Shown: positions 1 to 5,868 of the stretch, piece after piece
How positions within the stretch are numbered: the first letter of the stretch is position 1
Layout of the letters: the number at the start of each line of letters is the position of its first letter
Source: an uncultured Actinomycetes bacterium
GTDB taxonomy: Bacteria > Actinomycetota > Acidimicrobiia > Acidimicrobiales > RAAP-2
Assembly: GCA_903854175.1 (NCBI GenBank)
Contig: CAINVQ010000066.1
Coordinates: 1-8,093 of the forward strand
Direction: 5' to 3'
DNA length: 8,093 nt
Made by a program: the position numbers and the translations under genes
The notes under the pieces: model-generated
Database searches by the model: none
What the model was told of the DNA's origin: nothing
The model's input: the letters and a program-made list of their open reading frames with translations, nothing else

Positions 1-2
1 CC

Positions 3-434
3 GGCCGCGTAACGAAGCTTGTTCCATTCGGAGCCTTCGTTCAGGTTGGAGACGGCATTGAGGGTCTTGTTCACATTTCTGAGCTTGCTGCTCACCACGT
101 TGACACACCTGACCAGGTTGTTGCTGCTGGAGAAGAGCTATGGGTGAAGATCATTGAACTCGACACCGCAAAGCGTCGTATCAGTCTTTCTGTGAAGCAG
201 GCAGCTGATGGTGGAGAAGTTTCAGCTGAATACCGTGAGGCATTCGGTTCACACGCTTATGACACTGAAGGTAACTACATTGGTGGCGTTGAGTACGGTG
301 AATTCACACCTGAAACTGAAGCTCAAGCCGCATGGGCTGAATACGCAACTGAAGTGACAAAGGCTCCAGAAGCTGCTGTTGCTGCTGAAGTTGCCGTAGA
401 AGCAGTTGCTGAAGAGGCACCAAGCGCTGAATAG
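3..434 (+). CDS. rpsA: 30S ribosomal protein S1, C-terminal part (5' end outside window)
   Basis: Partial gene: the reading frame is open from the left edge (first full codon at 3) to the TAG at 432-434, giving 143 residues. S1 binds mRNA on the 30S subunit and helps initiation on structured or weak Shine-Dalgarno messages. The first ~65 residues are the last S1-type OB-fold repeat: a GRV start, FGAFV, GDGIEGLVHISEL, then a KIIELD..KRRISLS strand, the usual S1-repeat signature. After this comes a ~75-residue tail rich in Ala and Glu, ending APSAE, which is the low-complexity acidic C-terminus common in actinobacterial S1. A GTG at 144 lies inside the OB fold and is not the start. The gene is followed at once by a strong terminator, so it ends its transcription unit. 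The identification is secure; the number of upstream S1 repeats cannot be seen. Confidence 0.96.
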   Translation, partial: GRVTKLVPFGAFVQVGDGIEGLVHISELAAHHVDTPDQVVAAGEELWVKIIELDTAKRRISLSVKQAADGGEVSAEYREAFGSHAYDTEGNYIGGVEYGEFTPETEAQAAWAEYATEVTKAPEAAVAAEVAVEAVAEEAPSAE

Positions 435-443
435 TTTTACTTA

Positions 444-496
444 AAAATAGCCCGTTCTCTATGCCATTAGGCCGTGAGAACGGGCTATTTTCGTTT
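444..496 (+). terminator. Rho-independent terminator after rpsA, possibly bidirectional
   Basis: Perfect 16-bp inverted repeat: 444-459 pairs with 476-491 (core AGCCCGTTCTC / GAGAACGGGCT), with a 16-base loop. It is followed by a T-rich run (TTTT, CG, TTTTT) to 496. It begins 9 bases after the rpsA stop. The left flank is A-rich, so read on the - strand the stem is also followed by a short U-run. It could therefore also stop transcripts arriving from the right, meaning the hydrolase message after crossing the 105-residue gene. Seen directly in sequence; two-way activity is inferred. Confidence 0.93.
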
Positions 497-518
497 TTAG
501 AGCCCCTTCATTGCTGAC

Positions 519-527
519 TGATACTCT
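519..527 (+). promoter_or_regulatory. Possible extended -10 promoter of the 105-residue gene
   Basis: TG-A-TACTCT (TG at 519-520, hexamer 522-527) fits an extended -10 element (TGnTAnnnT). It ends 8 bases before the ATG at 536, so transcription would begin at or within a couple of bases of the start codon, giving a leaderless mRNA. No good -35 hexamer is visible at the right distance, and no Shine-Dalgarno sequence precedes the ATG. The preceding rpsA terminator makes a local promoter necessary. Weak motif, so low confidence. Confidence 0.35.
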
Positions 528-535
528 GATTCGAA

Positions 536-853
536 ATGGACACCACAAACCCACCTGCCGACCCAAATGACTGGAGTGACGAGCAGTGGATTGAGTGGCT
601 GGTGGCAACAGACGAAGCGTCTGAAGTTGATGTGAATCCCTCTGTCTTGAAGCGGGCAGCAAACACAAAGTCAGGTCAAGTTCTCGGACAAGCGATGCTT
701 GGAATGGCTAATGCTATTTACGGCCCAAAAGATGATGACGTACAGATTGTTGTAGAAAACAAAGAGAAAAATCTCGATGAAGAACCTTTTGTTGTCAATC
801 TAGATTTTGATAATCCTGAGAGTTCGACCGTTTCTTTTAAACCTGAGAGCTAA
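536..853 (+). CDS. Uncharacterised small acidic actinobacterial protein (105 aa)
   Basis: I do not recognise a named family. The 105-residue product is acidic, has no signal peptide or membrane segment, and has no cysteines, so it is probably cytosolic. Two parts are visible: residues ~11-26 hold a tryptophan-rich motif (DWSDEQWIEWLVATDE), and residues ~39-63 look helical with small residues (KRAAN...GQVLGQAMLGMANAIYG). The last ~40 residues are charged, strand-like and low in complexity. From memory, small proteins with a similar W-S-x-E-Q-W-x-x-W-L motif occur in other Actinobacteria, which favours a real conserved gene. The ATG at 536 is the first start after the rpsA terminator and lacks a ribosome binding site, consistent with a leaderless message. 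The stop (TAA 851-853) overlaps the stop of the convergent hydrolase gene by 4 bases. Function unknown. Confidence 0.75.
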   Translation: MDTTNPPADPNDWSDEQWIEWLVATDEASEVDVNPSVLKRAANTKSGQVLGQAMLGMANAIYGPKDDDVQIVVENKEKNLDEEPFVVNLDFDNPESSTVSFKPES

Positions 854-871
854 GACTTGGCGAAGTTAGCT
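848..871. other. Small hairpin over the two convergent stop codons
   Basis: AGCTAA at 848-853 is the exact inverted complement of TTAGCT at 866-871. Three further pairs (856-858 with 863-865) extend the stem after a 2-base bulge, around a GGCG loop. The hairpin spans the stop codons of both convergent genes. There is no T-tract after it on the + strand and only a weak one on the - strand, so it is not a standard terminator. It may be a weak pause, an mRNA 3'-end stabiliser, or chance. Confidence 0.3.
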
Positions 872-1878
872 AAGTGATCAGCAGCGTCATGGGTGACTTC
901 AGGACATGCAATAGGAATTACCTCTGTTGCGTGCATTGTCCCAAGAATCATTCGAGCCCTTGCACTCACTCCAGCAGATAAAAGAAGACGATAGAAGCCA
1001 ATGCCTTCATCTCTTAGTGGATCACATTCGTTGACGCTAATTACAGTTGGAGGGAATCCGGTGACATCTTCAATCGAAGCGAACGCTGGCCAAGCTAATG
1101 GATTCTTATTTTCGAATTCAGAAATTCCATAGCCATGAATCCCTCGGTTGTCATTTGTGTGAATGAATATTCCGCTGTTTTCGATACGAGATGGGTACTT
1201 GTCTTCTGAGCCGTATCCAACAATGTATGGACAGAGTGCGTAGAGACCCTTAATTAAATCAAGTTGCCCTTCTTTTTTAAGAGAAAGACCAGTTGCAAGG
1301 GTGAGATTTCCGCCACCACTTTCTCCAGCAACCACAATCTTTGTGGCATCAATGTGTAGTGAGGCAGCGTTCTGCGATGTCCACTTAAGTCCTGATACAC
1401 AGTCATTTAGTCCTGCAGGAAAAGGAGCAACACCTTCAGATGAAGAAGCTTGAAGTGCATTTCTAAAGTCGACCATTACAACAGCGACATTTCTTGACGC
1501 GAGAATCTTTCCCCAGGCTCGGTAATTACCATCGAAAGCTGACTGGTACGCCATGCCGCCACCGTGGATGTAATAGATGCAGGGAAGGACATCATTATTG
1601 TCAGGGCGAATGATTTGAAGGTTGATGGTATTGCCATCAGGCTGAGAAATAATTTGCTCAGTTCGTATTATTAGTCCCTTAGATGGTGCAATCTCTTCGC
1701 TGTCCATTAAATCAACGATCTGCTGATATGCACTTGCTGACTCATTGGCCTCTCTAGTTGCAAGTTCGTCAAGAATCTGTTGCCGACTCGAAACATCAGT
1801 TGCTCCAAGATTTGGCATGAATGAGAGAATTGCTTTAAGTCTTGGATCAATGCGTACGTCGTTTTGTACATCTGGCAT
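850..1878 (-). CDS. Alpha/beta hydrolase, hormone-sensitive-lipase family (esterase-like)
   Basis: A 342-residue cytosolic serine hydrolase of the HSL / alpha-beta hydrolase-3 family, whose members cut carboxylic esters with short or medium acyl groups. Visible motifs are the HGGG oxyanion-hole motif at 105-108, the nucleophile elbow GESGGGN with Ser187, a probable acid Asp286 in ECDPLRDEG, and a probable catalytic His316 in GTMHATE. All triad members are present with normal spacing, so it should be active. Residues 1-75 form the usual N-terminal cap, with no signal peptide. The elbow is GESGGG rather than the commoner GDSAGG; I recall this variant in a branch that includes brefeldin A esterase, but cannot verify it. 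The ATG at 1878 has a strong GAGGAG site 5 bases upstream. The gene lies 89 bases after oppF on the same strand and ends overlapping the 105-residue gene. The substrate is unknown; a link to the imported solute is inference. Confidence 0.92.
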   Translation of the reverse strand: MPDVQNDVRIDPRLKAILSFMPNLGATDVSSRQQILDELATREANESASAYQQIVDLMDSEEIAPSKGLIIRTEQIISQPDGNTINLQIIRPDNNDVLPCIYYIHGGGMAYQSAFDGNYRAWGKILASRNVAVVMVDFRNALQASSSEGVAPFPAGLNDCVSGLKWTSQNAASLHIDATKIVVAGESGGGNLTLATGLSLKKEGQLDLIKGLYALCPYIVGYGSEDKYPSRIENSGIFIHTNDNRGIHGYGISEFENKNPLAWPAFASIEDVTGFPPTVISVNECDPLRDEGIGFYRLLLSAGVSARARMILGTMHATEVIPIACPEVTHDAADHLANFAKS

Positions 1879-1883
1879 GTGAG

Positions 1884-1889
1884 CTCCTC
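1884..1889 (-). promoter_or_regulatory. Strong ribosome binding site of the hydrolase gene
   Basis: On the - strand GAGGAG lies 5 bases before the ATG at 1878-1876. It is the best Shine-Dalgarno match in the window and fixes this start. It suggests the enzyme is translated independently rather than by coupling to oppF. Confidence 0.8.
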
Positions 1890-1905
1890 AATTGTGGATC
1901 AGCAA

Positions 1906-1935
1906 AAACTATCGTTAAATTCTTTGCGTCAGCAA
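1906..1935 (-). promoter_or_regulatory. Candidate promoter of the hydrolase gene
   Basis: In the 89-base gap between oppF and the hydrolase, the - strand reads TTGCTG (1935-1930) as a possible -35. An overlapping -10 follows: TAGTTT (1911-1906, 18-base spacer, TAnnnT type) or GATAGT (1913-1908, 16-base spacer). Transcription would begin about 20 bases before the ATG, leaving room for the GAGGAG site. No convincing terminator follows oppF (only a 5-bp GAAAC/GTTTC repeat at 1954-1968 without a T-run), so read-through from the opp operon is also likely. Confidence 0.4.
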
Positions 1936-1967
1936 CCATCTGCCTTAGCTTATGAAACTGACTGTTT

Positions 1968-2936
1968 CTACTTACGTGTAATTGTCAGTGGGTAGTGGCA
2001 AGCGACTTCGTGTCCCGGGCCAATGTTCTGTGGAAGTGGAATTTCGTCGGCACACTTCTGAGTTGCATTAGGACAACGAGTACGGAAACGACATCCACTT
2101 GGTGGGTTCATAGGACTTGGTGGTTCACCAGTTAGAACTTCATTATGGATAGGCGAGTCAGGGTCGGCTTCAAGGGCTGCACCAAGGAGGAACTTTGTGT
2201 ACGGGTGAGCAGGCTCAGCGTAGAGCTGATCTGACGGACCAATTTCGCATACTTTTCCAAGATACATAACTGCAACACGGTCACTTACGTTCTTCACAAC
2301 AGCGAGGTCGTGAGCAATGAACAAAAGAGTCAGTCCGTATTCAGCCTTTAAGTCCTCAAGAAGGTTAAGGATCTGAGCCTGCACAGAAACGTCAAGTGCG
2401 GAAACCATTTCGTCACAAATCAGAATCTTTGGACGCATGGCTAGTGAACGAGCAATAGAAATTCGCTGGCACTGTCCACCTGAGAATTGACGTGCGTAAC
2501 GGTTTCCGTACACCTCTGGGTCAATTCCAACCTTGTTGAGAAGGTCAACAACAATCTGTTCACGGTCAGGGCGGTTTGGCTCCCAACAATCGAGTGGCTC
2601 AGCAACGATGTCTTTGATTCGACGACGTGGGTTGAGTGAGCTGATTGGGTCCTGGAATATCATTTGCATGTTGGTGCGAGCTTTACGCAGCACCTTCTTG
2701 CTCATAGTTGAGATATTTACACCCTCAACTTCAACTGTTCCACTGGTGGCTTCAATGATGCGCATGAGAGCCTTACCAGTTGTTGATTTTCCGCAACCTG
2801 ACTCTCCAACAATTCCGAGTGTTTCACCTTCGTAAACGTCGAAGCTCACACCGGCAACAGCACTTACAGTTCTGCTTCCACTGCCAAAGTTAACGACTAG
2901 GTCACGAACCTTTAGAACTGGTGTTTTGTTTTCCAT
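1968..2936 (-). CDS. oppF: Oligopeptide/dipeptide ABC transporter ATP-binding protein, OppF type
   Basis: The second ATPase (322 aa) of a peptide-type importer, driving transport from the cytosolic face as a heterodimer with OppD. Visible motifs are Walker A GESGCGKST at 44-52, Q-loop Gln95, signature SGGQCQR at 152-158, Walker B ILICDE with Asp175 and Glu176, the SALDVS D-loop, and switch His209 (IAHD). The C-terminal oligopeptide-transporter domain follows (~240-322), with the HPYTKFLL start and cysteines 282, 288, 295 and 313 spaced x5, x6 and x17. This pattern is known in related Opp/Dpp ATPases to bind a 4Fe-4S cluster. SGGQCQR and a non-proline after DE are, as I recall, also typical of enterobacterial OppF, supporting OppF over DppF naming. 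Its ATG shares one base with the oppD stop (TGATG), with GGAG 7 bases upstream, so translation is coupled. The actual substrate cannot be told from sequence. Confidence 0.95.
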   Translation of the reverse strand: MENKTPVLKVRDLVVNFGSGSRTVSAVAGVSFDVYEGETLGIVGESGCGKSTTGKALMRIIEATSGTVEVEGVNISTMSKKVLRKARTNMQMIFQDPISSLNPRRRIKDIVAEPLDCWEPNRPDREQIVVDLLNKVGIDPEVYGNRYARQFSGGQCQRISIARSLAMRPKILICDEMVSALDVSVQAQILNLLEDLKAEYGLTLLFIAHDLAVVKNVSDRVAVMYLGKVCEIGPSDQLYAEPAHPYTKFLLGAALEADPDSPIHNEVLTGEPPSPMNPPSGCRFRTRCPNATQKCADEIPLPQNIGPGHEVACHYPLTITRK

Positions 2937-3928
2937 CAGACTGCTCCACGACTAGTTGTAAGAGGATTCCAGCAAGCAAACATGTGTCCATTGTTCCCAG
3001 TGGACTCTAGAACTGGACGCTCATTGCGGCACTTGTCTGTTGCGTAAGAGCAACGAGGTGCGAATGCACAGCCCTTTTCTAGTGCCAGGAGGTTTGGTGG
3101 GCGACCAGCAATTGTGACGAGACGAGTGTGTGATGGGTTTGAAACTTTAGGAGCACTTTCGAGCAACGCACGGGTGTAAGGCATGCGGTGATCTTTGAAA
3201 ATCTCCTGAGTAGTTCCCATTTCAACAATTCGTCCTGCGTACATAACAATTATTCGAGATGTACGAGTAGCCACAACGCCAAGGTCGTGAGTAATTAGTA
3301 CAACAGACATCTTGAGCTTGTCCTTAAGTTCGTCAAGGAGGTTCAAAATCTGAGCCTGAATTGTTACATCGAGTCCTGTTGTTGGTTCGTCAGCTAGAAC
3401 GAGCTTCGGGGAACAGGCGAGTGCAATTGCAATAACAACACGCTGGCGCATTCCACCTGAAAGTTCCGCTGGAAATACGTTGTAACGCTCTTCTGGTGAA
3501 GGGATTCCCACCATCTCAAGAAGTTCAATCGCACGCTTCTTGGCATCTTCTTTTGACATTCCAAGTCGCAAACGAAGTGTTTCGTCAACTTGCTTTCCAA
3601 TTCGCATCACAGGGTTCAGTGATGTCATTGGGTCCTGGAAGATCATTGAAACTTCGGTACCCCAGATTTGTCGCTTCTCTTCTTCTGTCGTTCCGATTAC
3701 TTCAGTTCCATTGATGGTTACTGAACCGGTTACAGATGCATTTCTGCGAGCTTGAAGTCCCATGATGGTACGAGCAAGCACAGTTTTTCCTGAACCAGAC
3801 TCACCAACAATTCCCAAAGTCTCATTAGTACCGAGCGTGAACGAGACACCGTCAACAGCTGGTAGATCTCCACCCGCTGTAGTGAATGTTGTGTGAAGGT
3901 TATTAACAACCAGTAGTTCTTGGCTCAT
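2936..3928 (-). CDS. oppD: Oligopeptide/dipeptide ABC transporter ATP-binding protein, OppD type
   Basis: The first ATPase (330 aa) of the importer. Motifs are Walker A GESGSGKT at 42-49, Q-loop Gln98, signature SGGMRQR at 157-163 (the methionine form is usual in OppD/DppD), Walker B LVLADE with Asp180 and Glu181, TTGLDV D-loop and switch His214 (ITHD). All catalytic residues are intact. The C-terminal peptide-transporter domain begins around MPYTRALL (249-256) and has cysteines 287, 293, 300 and 319 (spacing x5, x6, x18), the four-cysteine Fe-S pattern described for Opp/Dpp ATPases. The ATG at 3928 overlaps the oppC stop by four bases (ATGA), and a GAGG lies 8 bases upstream inside the oppC coding end, so the two are co-translated. 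Length is normal for the family. Alternative names such as dppD are equally fair because the substrate is unknown. Confidence 0.95.
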   Translation of the reverse strand: MSQELLVVNNLHTTFTTAGGDLPAVDGVSFTLGTNETLGIVGESGSGKTVLARTIMGLQARRNASVTGSVTINGTEVIGTTEEEKRQIWGTEVSMIFQDPMTSLNPVMRIGKQVDETLRLRLGMSKEDAKKRAIELLEMVGIPSPEERYNVFPAELSGGMRQRVVIAIALACSPKLVLADEPTTGLDVTIQAQILNLLDELKDKLKMSVVLITHDLGVVATRTSRIIVMYAGRIVEMGTTQEIFKDHRMPYTRALLESAPKVSNPSHTRLVTIAGRPPNLLALEKGCAFAPRCSYATDKCRNERPVLESTGNNGHMFACWNPLTTSRGAV

Positions 3929-4830
3929 ATTTTTACCTCAGATACATCAAAGTGGTTTCGAAGTCGGTCACCAATGAAGTTCAACGACAAAATAAACAAG
4001 CAAAGGGCGAGCGATGGGAAAATTACTAGCCATGGATTGCTTGACATCACTGTTCGTGATTCATTGATCATGTTTCCCCATGAAGGAGTTGGTGGTGAGA
4101 TTGAAAGACCAAGGAAGGCCAAAGCTCCTTCAATCGCAACAACACTTGCAATTCCAATTAGTAGGAATGAAAGAAGAATTGGAGTGATGTTAGGAAGGAT
4201 TTCTCGAATCAGGATTCTGCGGTCGGTTGCACCCTGAACTTTTGCAGCAATTACATAGTCTTTGTTCGCTACGGCTAGTGAAGCTGTTCGAATTACTCGG
4301 TAAACAAGTGGAGTTGATGCAATACCAATTACGAGAATCACCTTAAAGAGGTTTCTTGGTACCCAGAATGACAACACTGAAATGGTGGCGATAATTGCAG
4401 GGAATGCCAACAATGAATACATAACTGTTGTCAATGCCTTGTCGAATCTTCCACGACGAAGTGCAGCAAGCATTGCTGTTGGAGCACCAAGACCAAATGC
4501 GATTGCCATTGCTCCAAAGCTGACAGCAATTGAAATTCTTGCGCCATAGATTACGCGAGAGAAAATGTCTCGACCAATGTCGTCTGTCCCCATCAGGTGA
4601 TGTAGGCCAGGGCTTGAGTTGATTGCGTTGTAGTTCTGCGCAATTGGGTCAATGAGCGGTAAGAATCCAGCAACTATTGCTAGAAAGATGTTCAAGCAAA
4701 TCCAGCCAACGCAAAGCCAGAACGTAGTGCCAAGCGGCTCTTTCTTTTCAGGCTTCATAAGTGAGGAATCACCCTCAGCTTTGCGCCCAAATTTTGAAAG
4801 GACTTTATTAATTGATGATTGATTAGTCAC
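3925..4830 (-). CDS. oppC: Peptide-type ABC transporter permease, OppC/DppC family
   Basis: Inner-membrane permease of 301 residues. The N-terminal ~37 residues are charged and cytosolic. The OppC N-terminal segment with the first membrane helix follows (~38-60), then the family hallmark GTDDIGRDIFSR (81-92). Five further hydrophobic helices lie near 99-124, 134-155, 160-180, 217-240 and 268-290. The coupling (EAA-type) loop that docks on the ATPases is at ~194-213 (AAKVQGATDRRILIREILPN), and the LAFLGLSISPPTPSWG block (237-252) is typical of the C-type subunit. The start is a GTG at 4830 whose codon lies inside the end of oppB (8-base overlap, GTGACTAA); a GAGGA lies about 7 bases upstream, making this start convincing. 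It pairs with OppB to form the pore. Intact; no anomalies seen. Confidence 0.95.
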   Translation of the reverse strand: MTNQSSINKVLSKFGRKAEGDSSLMKPEKKEPLGTTFWLCVGWICLNIFLAIVAGFLPLIDPIAQNYNAINSSPGLHHLMGTDDIGRDIFSRVIYGARISIAVSFGAMAIAFGLGAPTAMLAALRRGRFDKALTTVMYSLLAFPAIIATISVLSFWVPRNLFKVILVIGIASTPLVYRVIRTASLAVANKDYVIAAKVQGATDRRILIREILPNITPILLSFLLIGIASVVAIEGALAFLGLSISPPTPSWGNMINESRTVMSSNPWLVIFPSLALCLFILSLNFIGDRLRNHFDVSEVKI

Positions 4831-5773
4831 GGGCGATCCTCGGGTCTACAAAGAAAATAACTAAGTCAAAGAAGAAGTTGACCAGAATTACTCCAGCGGA
4901 TACAAAAAGCACAATTCCTTGTACTAATAGATAGTCAGAAGTTTGAATTCCGGCGATTAATGAGAATCCAAGCCCCGGGATGGCTAACAAGTACTGGATA
5001 ATGAATCCACTAGCCAAAAGACCACCAATATTTACTCCAGCACTACCTAGCAATGACACTGAGGCTGGGCGAAAGGCGTGTCGCCACATGATTCTTCTTT
5101 GGCTGATTCCCTTTGAGCGTGCCATAGTGATGAACTCTTCTTGAAGAATTCCGGTCATATCGCTTCGAAGGACTCGGAAATAGAGCACAAAACTACCTAT
5201 TGCCATAGTGATCGCTGGCAACGTCATACTCAAAAGATTCATCCCAGGATTTTGGAAGAACGGAACATACGTAGATGGCCCTGTATTTGGGATTCCAAGT
5301 TTGATTGATACAACTAGGACTAGAAGAACGATCAAAATGAATGTAGGAACAGAAAGCAGAATGAAGCTTCCTGCGCTTAGGGCTCGGTCAAGTGTGCTGT
5401 CAGGCTTGCGAGCAGATCGCATTGCAAGAGGAATAGCTGCCCCAAAAGCCATGATTTGGCTCAAGACAATTAGTTCAAGTTCGATTGGAAATGTTCGCTT
5501 AATTGACGACATGACTGTTTCGTGGGATATAAACGACGTACCAAGATTTCCGTGTAATACGTGACCAATCCAAGTGAAGTATTGAAGATACATTGGCTGA
5601 TTAAGCCCAAGCTGTTGGTCTAGTAGCGCCTTTGTGACTGGACTGTAGTTAAGTCCGAGAATAAATACAGCAGGGTCACCAGGAAGAAGATGAATCAGAT
5701 AAAAACTTCCAATAGAGACCACAAAAAGAATTGCAATCAGCGTTACAAGTCTTTGCAACAAATATCGAAGCAC
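4823..5773 (-). CDS. oppB: Peptide-type ABC transporter permease, OppB/DppB family
   Basis: First gene of the operon, a membrane permease of 316 residues from the chosen GTG. Family marks are the N-terminal LRYLLQRLVTL helix start, the LLPGDP motif (GDP at 32-34), a QLGLNQP segment, six hydrophobic helices (about 8-30, 95-119, 131-158, 179-201, 238-266, 281-307), and the coupling loop at ~215-236 (ITMARSKGISQRRIMWRHAF). The C-terminus ends with DPRI, as usual in this family. An upstream in-frame ATG at 5800 would add nine residues (MSRRPEGGK). I prefer GTG 5773 because a GAGG sits 8 bases before it, the ATG has no ribosome binding site, and the likely -10 element overlaps that ATG. No substrate-binding protein gene precedes it, although opp/dpp operons commonly begin with one. 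The family call is secure; the start is less so. Confidence 0.93.
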   Translation of the reverse strand: MLRYLLQRLVTLIAILFVVSIGSFYLIHLLPGDPAVFILGLNYSPVTKALLDQQLGLNQPMYLQYFTWIGHVLHGNLGTSFISHETVMSSIKRTFPIELELIVLSQIMAFGAAIPLAMRSARKPDSTLDRALSAGSFILLSVPTFILIVLLVLVVSIKLGIPNTGPSTYVPFFQNPGMNLLSMTLPAITMAIGSFVLYFRVLRSDMTGILQEEFITMARSKGISQRRIMWRHAFRPASVSLLGSAGVNIGGLLASGFIIQYLLAIPGLGFSLIAGIQTSDYLLVQGIVLFVSAGVILVNFFFDLVIFFVDPRIARD

Positions 5774-5776
5774 TTT

Positions 5777-5785
5777 TCCCCCCTC
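5777..5785 (-). promoter_or_regulatory. Ribosome binding site that decides the oppB start
   Basis: The - strand reads GAGGGGGGA just upstream of GTG 5773-5771, with GAGG (5785-5782) 8 bases before the codon. It lies within the extra nine codons that an ATG start at 5800 would need. It therefore argues that those codons are untranslated leader. Confidence 0.6.
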
Positions 5786-5798
5786 AGGTCTTCTAGAC

Positions 5799-5829
5799 AT
5801 TAGCCAATAAATACATCAGTAAATGTCAA
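5799..5829 (-). promoter_or_regulatory. Candidate promoter of the opp operon
   Basis: A perfect -35 consensus TTGACA is at 5829-5824 on the - strand. The -10 is weaker: GCTAAT at 5804-5799 (19-base spacer), or TAATGT two bases further on (21-base spacer). Either puts the transcription start around 5785-5793, inside the alternative longer oppB reading frame but upstream of the GAGG and GTG. A short inverted repeat ACAT/ATGT (5812-5825) lies in the spacer region and could be an operator, but it is too short to call. The spacer is longer than ideal. Confidence 0.45.
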
Positions 5830-5856
5830 GTAGCCCTTAACTTCAATATTTCTTAG

Positions 5857-5862
5857 TACCGT
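5857..5862 (+). promoter_or_regulatory. Candidate -10 element giving a leaderless coaE mRNA
   Basis: TACCGT (TAnnnT type) lies exactly at -12 to -7 relative to the A of the coaE ATG at 5869, the position expected when the start codon is itself +1. The only Shine-Dalgarno-like bases, AGGA at 5863-5866, are just 2 bases from the ATG, too close to work normally. No good -35 is visible; TTAACT at 5837-5842 is only 14 bases away. Confidence 0.4.
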
Positions 5863-5868
5863 AGGAAT

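Noticed and set aside
144..434. GTG at 144 as the start of a separate 96-residue protein
   Set aside because: The frame is open to the left edge and codes for the rest of an S1 OB-fold, so it is the interior of rpsA.
459..668. 69-codon - strand frame upstream of and over the small gene
   Set aside because: It crosses the rpsA terminator stem and overlaps the better supported 105-residue gene; the product has no recognisable features.
1954..1968. GAAAC/GTTTC inverted repeat after oppF as a terminator
   Set aside because: Only 5 bp, AT-rich and without a following T-run; too weak to support.
2400..2485. OppF signature SGGQCQR and Walker B DEM (not DEP) looked like degenerate ATPase motifs
   Set aside because: From memory, enterobacterial OppF also has SGGQCQR and lacks proline after the Walker B acids. 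These are subfamily traits, and all catalytic residues remain.
2533..2835. 100-codon + strand frame inside oppF
   Set aside because: It is the antisense shadow of a strongly conserved ATPase. The product is low in complexity, matches no family, and has no ribosome binding site worth noting.
3920..4237. 105-codon + strand frame inside oppC, and a similar 118-codon frame inside oppB (5208-5564)
   Set aside because: Both are antisense to conserved permease sequence, with Arg/Ser/Ile-rich products typical of shadow frames.
850..5868. Mobile-element boundaries (insertion sequence, att site, terminal repeats) around the - strand block
   Set aside because: I found no matching terminal repeats, target-site duplication, tRNA or recombinase gene at either edge.
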